NCBI RefSeq assembly: GCF_024679245.1
Contig: NC_090177.1
Coordinates: 25,730,632-25,794,631 of the forward strand
Length of the DNA stretch: 64,000 nt
Reading direction: 5' to 3'
From: Pseudorasbora parva
Lineage: Eukaryota > Chordata > Actinopteri > Cypriniformes > Gobionidae
Position numbers and translations under genes: made by a program. Below are positions 11,229-21,380 of the stretch, piece by piece (positions within the stretch are counted from its first letter, which is position 1; each line of letters begins with the position of its first letter). The notes below the pieces were generated by a model, which was given only the letters and a program-made list of their open reading frames with translations, had not been told where the DNA came from and did no database searches.

Positions 11229-11555
11229 TGAAGTGGGATGGTACTTGTGTGTGTGTGTGTGTCAACAATTTTTGGTCTGTAAAAGCAAATGAATTAAAAT
11301 GTATATATATATAAAGAAATTCCTTCTATGTATGTGTGCATGTATTAAAAGTTCGAGGAAGAAAAAAAATTGTCAGGGGCCTAGTAATGACCATAGGAAA
11401 ATGTGGGTCACGATTATCCTAAAAGTAGTGTATATTTATGTATAAATGCATGTACTATAATGGCATGGTGATGCAGTGACATCCAGGCAGTCATATAATC
11501 AAATTGCTTTTACAGACCAAAAATGGTTGACACACACAAGTACCGTCCCACTTCA
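11229..11555. mobile_element. MITE, 327 bp, with ~60-bp terminal inverted repeats
   Basis: The left arm starts TGAAGTGGGATGGTACTTG and continues through ATTTTTGGTCTGTAAAAGCA. The right arm (about 11500-11555) is its near-perfect reverse complement. The (GT)n stretch in the left arm is expanded relative to the right. Nothing between the arms looks coding. Confidence 0.75.
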
Positions 11556-12821
11556 CACTTCATAAATTTAAGAATATGACTCAAACTGCGAGTAAACAGT
11601 GTTAGGTTAGGCCATTAAATAGTCCCACATTTTTGTTAATAAAATAAAGTTAATATGAGCCACCAGTCATTAAAAAAAATAAAATAAAAAATTGAAAATT
11701 AAGTGGCACTATTGGACCAGTTGCCATGGTAATAAATACACAATACTAACACGAACTGTTAATGAAACGCTGATCCTGATATGAACATGAGCATGAGTAG
11801 CCTACCTACCATAGACTGTAAAAAAAATACCTACACGCAAATCCTTTCCAGCGTTAGTTAAGTCATTTTTGGTAGGTCAGATAATTCATATACAGCGCGC
11901 CCCTCCGAGTGCGTGATACTAGAGCTAGCATCACGCACTCGGAGGAGCGCAATAACGTCTGAAAGGACAGGATGCTCGTTTTTATGAGAGAATTTTGTTT
12001 GCGTAACAACGAGTTACGGAAATAACGTTAGAATAACGACATTGACTGACATATAGCCTGACAACATTTTATCTGGCCGCAGAAGGAAACCGCGTTTTTC
12101 TCAGGCAACATTTAGGCTATAGCATATTATTATATTAAGTATACTTAAACAGAATCAGACAAAAGAGTCAACATCTTTCACGCTTGTCGATTCATGAAGA
12201 TAAAAAAGGTATTGTCAATTGACATTCAAAACGGTATTGCGATCTACCAGTTATAAACACTGCCCTGAGGAAAGAGCTAAGTAAAGAAACCTACTGGTGG
12301 TTTTCTATCGCCCTCTACAGGAAAGGCAAGGGGAGAATTTATACATTTTAGTTTTACTCTGAGCTTAACACAAGGGGTCGATCTTTCATAATGTTTGAAA
12401 CAAGTGAGCTACATTGAATAACAAGTTCCTATCAAGAATTACTAAGGGTTTAGGATAATTTGGTCACCTTATTACATGCTTAATATTAAAAAAATTATAA
12501 TCCTACCTGGCAAGATGAATGATAATATTAAATCTTTCTTTTTGCACCAACTATTGCTGTATTTGTATTAGTGTTTCTATGTGCAGAAGGGATGATGTGT
12601 TTTTGAAGGCCAAAACCCCAAAATGAGTTGCGTTCATAATAGTGTTCTTGCAAACTATTCCAATTTAAACTTTCAGAGAAAATGTTTTTAATTAAAGACT
12701 GAAAGAGTTGTTGCTTTTTACTTCTGCCAATTGCATTCAAGCTTCAATCCATAAAAACACTCTTCATTTCGAAAGATTATTATGATGAAGAAATGTGGCA
12801 AGATTGTAAATAGAAAGCTTA

Positions 12822-13214
12822 GGCTGCATCCAAAAGCACATACTTTCTTGAGAATTTAAATATTTACAAGATATATAAGTAGTTACATCATAACCACTTA
12901 AAACGTACATTCTATATTATTGTAATGTGTGTATGAATGTAATCTAGACATACTACATTCGCTATGTTGTCATTATCATGTGATCAGTGTCAGTTACGTC
13001 GCTTCACTGCCATTCATAAATCCTTTCCTGTGGCATCATGGGACAGTGAAGTGCCCATTGTAGGCACACTTCAGAATTTCTCCAGAAGAAGTAGGTCATC
13101 TGGGTACTTTTTGCAAACACTTTTATGAGTACTGTTAATTTGACATGCTTCTTTTGTCACCTACTGTTTTTCGCCTACTATATAGTAGGGGAGTATGTGA
13201 TTTCAGATGCAGCC
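12822..13214. mobile_element. PIF/Harbinger-type MITE, 393 bp, TTA target duplication
   Basis: The terminal inverted repeats are GGCTGCATCCAAAAGCACA on the left and GGCTGCATCTGAAATCACA on the right (reverse complement). TTA is duplicated at 12819-12821 and 13215-13217, the 3-bp duplication expected of the PIF/Harbinger superfamily. No transposase frame was seen. Confidence 0.75.
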
Positions 13215-13357
13215 TTAGTACCAACTGCAGTCCTTTCATTTTACATTTAATATAAATGAATGCCATGCCTTATATTAGGTTGTTCATTTAGAGTATCCAT
13301 GCAACATTTACATCAATTACTAAAAAATAAAACATAAACGTAAACATAAAGACTAAC

Positions 13358-13374
13358 CGTCCCTGGGTGGGCTC

Positions 13375-13425
<51 letters not shown>

Positions 13426-13431
13426 AGAGAC
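13358..13431 (-). tRNA. tRNA-Asn (anticodon GTT), copy 1
   Basis: A 74-nt cloverleaf with acceptor stem GTCTCTG/CAGGGAC (one G-T wobble) and discriminator G. The anticodon loop contains CTGTTAA and the T arm is GGTTCGAGCCC. Identical to copy 2 over the full gene; flanks differ. Confidence 0.96.
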
Positions 13432-14097
13432 CTAGTGGAGACCACTGGTATGTTTCACTAAGAAGAATAGTTTTCTGCCTAATACCTGAATCAAAAAAAT
13501 CTTAAAAGCCTTTTTAGAAATCACATATAAATCACACATTATGAAGATAAATTATACAAAAGCAATTCTGAGGTCTTCATGGGGCCCCTGTTTTAGTAAT
13601 AGGTGTAGTTACACTCTGAGCACTAGATGTCGCCCTTTAATAATGCATGAGGAGTGAAGTAACTCCCGCATCGTGGAATCCTAACTCCAATCCAAATATT
13701 TTTTTAACAATATATATTTTTTAAAATAATTTTTAACTGTATATCATGCCTAATTAATGTTTAAAACCATGACTACCTGTACATAAATACTATCAATACA
13801 TTCTAGTGCACTATTGTACACTGTGATTAAGTGTAAATGTTAATGAAGTAGGCTTTGTATTCAATGGTTTTGCCATCTGCTTTGAGGGTAGATGAACTAA
13901 AATCAGTATTACTATCAGAATCAATTAGATAAATTAATAGTTAGTGGCTACTAACTGTGATTTCTAACTGCAGACCTATCTAATTGCACTCATTAAATAT
14001 TACGGTAAGTGAATAAGCATTGTAAATAAATGTTGCTGTGTCAATGCAAAATTCACATGAATTACTCAAAATTAAGGTTTAAAAATAAAAATATTTT

Positions 14098-14114
14098 CGT
14101 CCCTGGGTGGGCTC

Positions 14115-14165
<51 letters not shown>

Positions 14166-14171
14166 AGAGAC
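14098..14171 (-). tRNA. tRNA-Asn (anticodon GTT), copy 2
   Basis: Same 74-nt sequence and orientation as the copy 740 bp away. A T5 run follows on the transcribed strand. The flanks of the two copies do not align, so this is not a simple recent tandem duplication. Confidence 0.96.
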
Positions 14172-14389
14172 TGGTGTCTCCCTCTCGAATGATTTCGCAA
14201 CAAGTACAACTGGCTTTATATCTAGGAAAACCACTTTTAAAATTCTGAATTACATACCTCTTTTGAATACATACCACTTCTATCAGGGGCTCACAGGGTT
14301 GCCAGTAAAGGTAGTTTACAAACAGCTATGGGTATTGTCTGTAAACAAATAAAGTAAAAAAATATACATATATTTTCCACTGTTTCATT

Positions 14390-14660
14390 CAAAAGAAAGG
14401 TAAAATCTCATCTCTTCCATGAGCACTTAATCTTACCATTAAAAAAACAAAACAAAAAAACCCTCTTCCTCCTCTATTTCTCTTTTCTTCTTCCCTTTTC
14501 TGGTTTTTGCTACTCTGAGTAGTATACAAATCTTGGTATTTAGGGCACTTTTTGCGTTTCTTGCCTCTTCTTGACGGATCACTTCCTGTACTCCTGAGTT
14601 GTAAGTCGCTTTGGATAAAAGCGTCTGCTAAATGCATAAACGTAAATGTAAATAAACATT
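14390..14660 (+). mobile_element. 3' tail of a fish non-LTR retroelement (LINE/SINE family)
   Basis: The stretch ends with GTAAGTCGCTTTGGATAAAA then GCGTCTGCTAAATG and A-rich TAAATGTAAAT repeats. This block recurs in teleost genomes at the 3' end of LINE-related elements and their SINE partners. Family was not determined. The short minus-strand frame here is not a gene. Confidence 0.5.
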
Positions 14661-16521
14661 GCTCCTCATACCTCCAGTGAGTACTGTGGCCGGTTGCATA
14701 AACTGCTTAGACTAGTATTAAAACTTGGGCATCTAATTTTTTCCCCTTCAAGATAGGCCCTAACTTTTGTGGTGAGTGGCATAAAAAGGTACAAGTAAAA
14801 ATGAGAATCCCTAACTGTTGGTCAAAGTTGAGGTTGAGTTTACGCAACTCTCCACTGGATTGTATACACTTTCAACGCATATTATCTTAAGTTTTCTTGC
14901 AAAACAGTTAAACTAAACAGTTATTTGCAATTAATGTGAATGTGTCTTCCAGTTTGGCTTGTGTACACCATCTGTTTTTATCATTGAAATACAAATATGT
15001 GTGTTTGGGTGTTATTTTATTGATGGTCTTATATACAGTGCAATTAATTAAGAATATAATTAATTAATATTTGTCAAATCAAACTCAACTCGTAATAACT
15101 GAAACAACACTGACACAACAAATGGCGTCAGCGTGGGGTTGTTGAAGAAGTAGCCTACTTTGCGCCAGGAATGTTTGAAAAACCTGTTTGGAAACTGGCA
15201 TTATTTTGCTATTCCTTTTGTAAATTATTTTCAGTGTTCCATTTGAGGGTGGCAGTGGAAATATTTTTGACACCGCTTTAAAATAGTTTGTCGTCATGGT
15301 GGTTGTATTCTTGTATTTTGTTTGACACTGTTTACGCTATTATGATTATTTCGATAACTAAAGGGTGAGCATACATCCTCGGGACATGTAGATTTTCTTG
15401 GCATCGGGTTATAGGTTAATTTCCGACATTTCAAAATGTAACGTCCGTGCTGGGCCGCCATTACAATCGAATATTAACAATCTACGACTACGTTATATTA
15501 ATAACAGCATTCACTGACAAGTTCTATTATGTGCATTATTTACGCTAATACTTGTCACATAGCTGTTTTTTTTTTTTTTTTTTGTACTAACATTAATTTA
15601 CTTGTGAAGAAGTTTTAGCTAACGTTAGTTCTCGTCATGCAACCTATCCATACAACTTACCACAGCACCAAGAACAATACCGTACGAATCGGATCGATTG
15701 TTGTTTTAATTAGTTAGGATGTAATGACCTTCTTACCTCTCCAACTAACTTATGCTGTGTAGATTGCAAACGTGTTTTTTCTTCTGGGTTTTATTTATTG
15801 AATCACTCGCTGTCCGTCTACTAGACCTTTCTAGTCAACTTACCGAGGAGGGTGGCGTCGTCTGATTGGCCGCCTCCACCTGAAGAACGTGATGTCATTG
15901 GCTACACAATTAACTTAATAAAGAACTCTGCAAACTTTAAGAATATTAAATAACAGAAAATGTAATGATTAAATAAGATATAATATATTCTCAAATAGTT
16001 CAATGACATTTAGTTAGAAATGGCCTTTATGTTTTTAATTCTTCATATTCTGTGTCAACCTATCAACAATTAAAAAAAAACAACCTTTTTTATTTTATAA
16101 ATAGCATTGTTTAATGTCATTTTATGCAAGACAAAGTTATACTTGGCAATTGATAATTGTCTACAGATGTTATAAATACAGGATAAAATATCTGTTTAGA
16201 GCAAAACATCAACATCAAAGCAAAATTATTTTACAAAAATATACAAAACATATAAGTAGTAAGTACATTCAGCAAATGTCCTAAGTAGCCTTACGACTTT
16301 CCACAACTTTCAAGTTTATGTAGATTTAAGCATTAACAAATTACAACACTGAACATTTAAGATAGTATATACTACCCATTCAGTAAACATACTTCAAGTT
16401 ATAAAAAATGAAATTGAGCTGCAAGAAAAGTCCAAAAACAAATGGGCACTTTACAGTAATCAGCATCACAATATCATTTGTATAACTCTTTTTTCTGTAA
16501 TTGCTAACTTTCAGTTATTTA
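14661..16521. other. Intergenic spacer before the 3' end of fkbpl
   Basis: No gene was recognised. The 15420-15900 part has a higher CpG content, ATGGCGGC on the minus strand (around 15455-15462, a YY1-like word), and two inverted or direct CCAAT boxes near 15862 and 15898. It could be a promoter of an unrecognised transcript. A T17 run lies at about 15568-15584. The segment 16050-16521 is AT-rich and is probably the fkbpl 3' UTR (minus strand). Confidence 0.4.
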
Positions 16522-18945
16522 CTAGTTAAACATCTTGCTTAGCCTTTGACCAAGTTTACTGTTTAGGTCTTTTAATTTAGAGTTCACTTGTTTTAGAGCA
16601 GTGCGAGCGGATGCAGAATCAGGCTGGAGTTCCAGAATCTTTCCAAAGGCCATGCGGGATTCCTCTAATTCGCCCAGCTGCATGCAAGCTTGCCCAAGCC
16701 GGTACCAGGCCTTAGTGCTTTTTGGGTTCAGCTCGGTGGCCTTAATACTGCTGTCTCTGGATTTACCAAACTGGCCTAACTTCAGTTGACATAAAGAGAG
16801 ATTGCAGTGAAGCTCTGCTTTTACATTTTTGTACTCCTCCTCAGTTGGAATGGAGGTATCATCATCAGTTTCTCCTTGCTCATTTTCTTTATCATAGCAT
16901 GATGTCAAAGCTGCATCATTATCATCTTCATCCACACCTTCTTTAGACGTCTCGTCTTCTGGGTTTCCTCTTGTCTGGCCATTTAAAGTTATTGCCAGCT
17001 TTACAGCTCTGCAATAGCAGTCTGCCGCACCCCAGATATCTCCCTTCCCAAACCGAAGACCACCCCTCTGCTTGTGAGACAGCACCCAAGCCCACTTCTC
17101 TCCAGGTGTCATCTGCCAAGACTCCTGCCCAGGGGTCAAAGAGTGAAGCTGAAGTGTAAAGCAGTCGGACTGCTGTGGCAATCCATGCTCTGTTGTCTCT
17201 TCAATCTGGGTACCATTAGCATCACTGCCTGCTGCTTTGGAGTCCTTTGTATTCCAGGCACTTATTGTGAACTTCAAAAAAAAAAAAGCAAAAATGTTTA
17301 TAGATGAGAACATTTTTCTATGATATACTAAAGTTTATATGAAACAAGTTACAATAGTGTTTTCTTCCCTTTTGTGTCGTATATCTTAGAGATGCATCGA
17401 TCAGAACCAGGCGGTTTTTACTCGAAACACATGATCAAAAACTGGACTTTTTTGTTTTAATTTGGCCGATCTGTGTTCTGGATTTGCCCACAAACTGCAT
17501 TGCAATAATTTCCCAAAATGTAATTTGTGTGGAAATATTATGAAATCTGTGAACAGGACGTTAACACTAGCCTAGAAATCTAGACGCACCATAGCAGCAG
17601 CAAATCTAATCTGCCCGCGAGTGTCATCTAGCAACTCTCAATACCCTTCTGAGGTATAGTATAGACTCGGTGGGCGGGGCCATAATGACAACGGCCGAGT
17701 TGTGTTTGCGTGCCTCTAGTAAACACAGAAACTGGCGAACGGCGGTCTTTCGAATCAGCTTTGACCATGACTCTGGAAGACTGGGGGTTAAGCTTTTTTC
17801 TGAGAAAAGAACGGCACTGAAGTCATTCTTAAAAAGGGAAGATGTGTTCGGAGTTTTGCCGACCGGATACGGTGAAAGTTTAATCTGTGAACAAGCTCTG
17901 TTTCACCTTTGTTGCTCTGGCTGGTGGTAGTGCTATCCTATCGCGTGCAGAGGGAGTTTGAAAGAAAACCGTTTATCCCGCCCCTCGGATTGAGCCCTTT
18001 CAATGGTGAGTTTCCAGACCAAACATCTTGATGTGGGTCTGGCTTGTCAGGCTACTTCTGAGCTGTAATCGCCAAACTCTTGCCGGGCCAATCACATCGT
18101 CTATAGAGTCGGTGGGCGGGGCCATAATGACGAAGGCAGAGTTGCGTTTGTATGCTTCTAGTAAACACAGAAACTGGCGAACGGTGGTCTTTCGAATCAG
18201 CTTTGACCGCGACCCTGGAAGACTTGGAGTTAAGCTTTTCTCTGAGAAAAGAACGGCACTGAAGTCATTCTTAAAAAGGGAAGAAGATGTGTTTGGAGTT
18301 TTGCCGACCGGATACGGCGAATGTTTAATCTATCAACAAGCTCTGTTTCACCTTCGTTGCTCTGGTTGGTTGTAGCACTATCCTGTCGCGTGCAGAGGGA
18401 GTTTGAAAGACAACCGTTTATCCCGCCCCTCGGATTGAGCCCTGTCAATGGTGAGTTTCCAGCCTAAACATCTTAATGTGGGTCTGGCTTGTCAGGCTAC
18501 GTTAACACAGGCCAGAGATGGGAATTTTACAGTGTAAAATTTACAATATGTCAATATTTACTCTTACCTCACACATCTCTCCAGCTCTCATCCCTTCCAG
18601 GCAGCCCTCTATAATGTCACACTGTCCTTCGCCCATGCGCAACAAGAACCACTCATCCATTTGGACCTGCAGTACAGAGTCCTGCGAGCGGGGATATGAG
18701 GTGGCTTGCTCGCTAGAATCAACGCTGGCTGTTGCTTCTTGGTCTTGAGAAGTATGCGGTGTGTTTTCCCCTGTAACAGTCTTTCTCCGCACCTTGACCT
18801 TACATAGTGACCCCATCATAGGCGTGCTGTCCCCCCGTTCTCTTTCTCCCAGCCACCTTCGGCGCACCTCCCACAGACCACCGGGACACGCGGAGATCCA
18901 TGACGTCTCAGCGGGGAGACGATCAGGCACTTGGAATGTTGTCAT
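16522..18945 (-). CDS. fkbpl: FK506-binding-protein-like protein, TPR co-chaperone, 375 aa
   Basis: Coding exons are 18568-18945 (126 codons) and 16522-17271 (249 codons plus stop), joined in phase 0 (donor GAG|GTAAGAG, acceptor TTGAAG|TTC). FKBPL (WISp39) is a divergent FKBP that binds Hsp90 through TPRs and stabilises p21. The N-terminal half corresponds to a degenerate PPIase-like region (GSLCKVKVRRK, then EGCLEGMRAGE, as in human FKBPL). LTPGQESWQM-P-EK leads into three TPR units at about 183-220, 259-293 and 294-327. An acidic insert at ~223-255 separates the first two and is longer than in human. The C terminus LGQRLSKMFN matches the human ending LRKMF plus one residue. The start at 18945 is the first Met after a probable 5' UTR acceptor (TTTTTAG at about 18966). 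The intron holds a 932-bp transposon. Confidence 0.9.
17568..18499. mobile_element. DNA transposon with internal tandem duplication, 932 bp, 9-bp target duplication
   Basis: Ends are TAGCCTAGAAATCTAGACGC and, reversed, TAGCCTGACAAGCCAGACCC. CGTTAACAC flanks both sides (17559-17567 and 18500-18508). The internal part occurs twice: 17660-18054 and about 18101-18499, each running from a GGTGGGCGGGGCC block to TTGTCAGGCTA. A single-unit 497-bp copy lies at 32752-33248 in reverse. The 9-bp duplication suggests a Mutator-like or hAT-related non-autonomous family. Frames inside are not genes. Confidence 0.75.
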
Positions 18946-19300
18946 GACGAAGAATTCCAAAAGACCTAAAAATAACAATATTTTTTAATGGAACAAATAA
19001 CTATAGTGACAAGAGAAAATGAAATGCAGACTACATGGAAGGCTGCTATCACGAGAACTGTACGTTAGCACTGTGATGCAAAGTCTTTTGGACTCATTTT
19101 AAACCTAGCTCAACAGCTTTAGACATAGGCCTACATGAGTATTTAAACTAGAACAAGTTTATAACATAGATGGTATAAAACAAGGTTAATAATGACACAT
19201 TAGTCAACTCGTTTACCTACTTTAGTGATGGTTGTTATGTCTATGGATGTCACTGTAAGACTCTCTTCTTCCACAGCAAATATCTCACAATGAATGCCTC
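18946..19300 (-). other. Probable fkbpl 5' UTR and promoter
   Basis: A minus-strand donor AGTAG|GTAAAC at about 19219 and the acceptor TTTTTAG at about 18966 could bound a 5' UTR intron. The upstream sequence is not strongly CpG-rich. This is inferred from splice signals alone. Confidence 0.35.
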
Positions 19301-19701
19301 AAATCGCCCTCTACAGGTGCGGCATGGAATTAACTGAAAACTTAACTTAATTACGTCTTGTATTCTTTTTGGCAGGTTTCACAAGTAGGATCTGACTCTG
19401 ACTGCAAAGCTGTAGAGCCACAGTTTTACCCCCAACTACAGTTTTACCCTAAGTTTTTTTTTTTTTTTTTTTTTACCTCACAGCAGTTTTACCCCACAGC
19501 CCGCGCATGCGCATTTCGTCGTGAGAGTTACGTAGTCGAGATGCATTAAACTGGAAGTGAAACGTTTCATGATTGACCATAGCTTACCCTGCAGGATTTA
19601 CCATTACCAGGATTTACCATGCACGTTCAATCATGATTCTAGCATGATTCTAGCATGATTTATCATAGTTTACTACCACTGTACCACATTGATTTACCAC
19701 A

Positions 19702-19731
19702 ATTTATTTATTTATATATTTATTTATATAT

Positions 19732-19774
<43 letters not shown>

Positions 19775-19821
19775 TTTGTTTATTTATTTGTTTATTTATT
19801 TGTTTATTTATTTATTTATTT
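19702..19821. repeat. (ATTT)n tetranucleotide microsatellite with GTTT and ATAT variants
   Basis: About 120 bp of TTTA units, with periodic TTTG variants near the right end. Open frames across it encode only low-complexity Ile/Tyr/Phe/Leu strings. Confidence 0.95.
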
Positions 19822-20982
19822 CAGACAGATATTATTGGGGTTCATTGACTATGATTAAAGTCCCACACTAAAATGCAAGTTTGAGCTATCTTACTAAAAG
19901 CAACTTGTTCTGTTTGTTCAGCTTGAAAAAACATGATACTCATTTACCAATGAAAGTCAATTTTACCAATTGCCTTACTGTATCAAGTTTTACCAAGTAA
20001 ATTAAATTTGGGAAACAAATAATTTAAACACACATCAGTAAAAACCTTAACAAATCTAATTGTAGCTGTCAATATTGATATGAACAGATGAATAGACGTG
20101 AGTGTTTATTAGTGTCATTTTAATCTGATGAAAAGCGTTGAGTGTAACTCATTAACTACTGTTATTTAAATAGCCTGCTTAAATAAAAAGTATGTTAAGG
20201 GAGAACTCTTAATTTTTCTGTAATTGAATTACAGTTAGGCTATTATGATGCAATTGCATTAAATACTGTATAGACTACTAGAACAATAGGCCTATATAAA
20301 ACATTAGTTGATTCAGAATTTAATTAGTGGATTTAACATGCTCCTACTATTCATGTCTATTAGACATTTCTCATGCTCTTTTCGATTAACTTTAATTTAT
20401 TCTTCTGTTTTACACTGTGTTGTTTTCAGTAGGCTACATTTTAAGATAAAAAGTTAAAACTCAGTAGGCTTCTACACGTGTTAAGTGAATAATAGATTGC
20501 TAGTATTAAGAGTAGTTAAAATGCATGAAGATTAAAATATACAGGTGACAAAATATCTGCTTGTAATACCTGACTATTTTAACTATTTTTACGACAGGCT
20601 ACATTTGCCTGTTAGCCAGCACAGCTGCCAGTTTTTATCAATCATTTAATACATTTTTGCACTGTACATTTGATACAGTGCAATATCTTATATGCAGTCT
20701 GTTGTAGAGTGAAAATGCAAACCAAATGAGTATAAACTAATTTAGCCTACTTTTTTAGAATTTTGTTTGGGATGTGTCTTTGGAAAGTAGACTTTTTTCT
20801 TTTCTTTTTCTTAGAATAGGTCAATGAGTTTATTCTGTTTATCCTTAAAATGACTGTCTGGTGCTATTAGATGGGAGACCTAATGTGCTTTCATAGCGTA
20901 TTCGCGGTATTTACATGGACCTCCAAAGAATAAAATATTTTTTGTTAGTCTTTTCTATGGCACTCTGTGCAATGAGCCTCAC
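19822..20982. other. AT-rich intergenic spacer upstream of pard6b
   Basis: No gene, tRNA or delimited transposon was recognised. Confidence 0.5.
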
Positions 20983-21380
20983 TTGTTCATGGCAAAAGAA
21001 TGGCTTTTTGTGACCAGAGGGGGCGCGCTTGATATCAGCTCTTCATGCAGAGTGCACTCTTTTCCTGGGTGCACGCAGCGTCACGGTCCCAGATCCAGTA
21101 CTATGTGGCAGAGCGTGTGTGCGCGTGCATGTGAGAGGCAGGGTTGGGGTAGAGGGAGAGGGAGAGGCAGAGTTTTCGGAGCACGTTCAGTTGACAGGCG
21201 TCGCCGTTGCTACTCTATTCCGATAACAACACAAGCAACGATACGGAGCTGTCGCGAGATACACGCCTTTAACTGGATTAAGCCGAGAAAAGCCGTTTTG
21301 GACGGACCGAGCTCAAGGCGGATGAGCGCAGCCCGCGGGAGGGCAAGTGTGTTTCTGCAGCGGGGTCCTGTTAGCGAAAG
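20983..21380 (+). promoter_or_regulatory. CpG-rich 5' UTR and promoter region of pard6b
   Basis: GC and CpG content rise sharply relative to the AT-rich surroundings (for example GTGTGTGCGCGTGCATGTG and a purine-rich GAGGGAGAGGGAGAG tract) directly before the pard6b ATG at 21381. The transcription start was not located. Confidence 0.6.

Noticed and set aside
17670..18375. Two similar frames (86 and 115 codons) resembling a small gene pair
   Set aside because: They are the two copies of the duplicated interior of a non-coding transposon; the third copy at 32752-33248 shows no constraint.
19655..19871. Two open frames encoding Ile/Tyr/Phe/Leu repeats
   Set aside because: They are translations of the (ATTT)n microsatellite.
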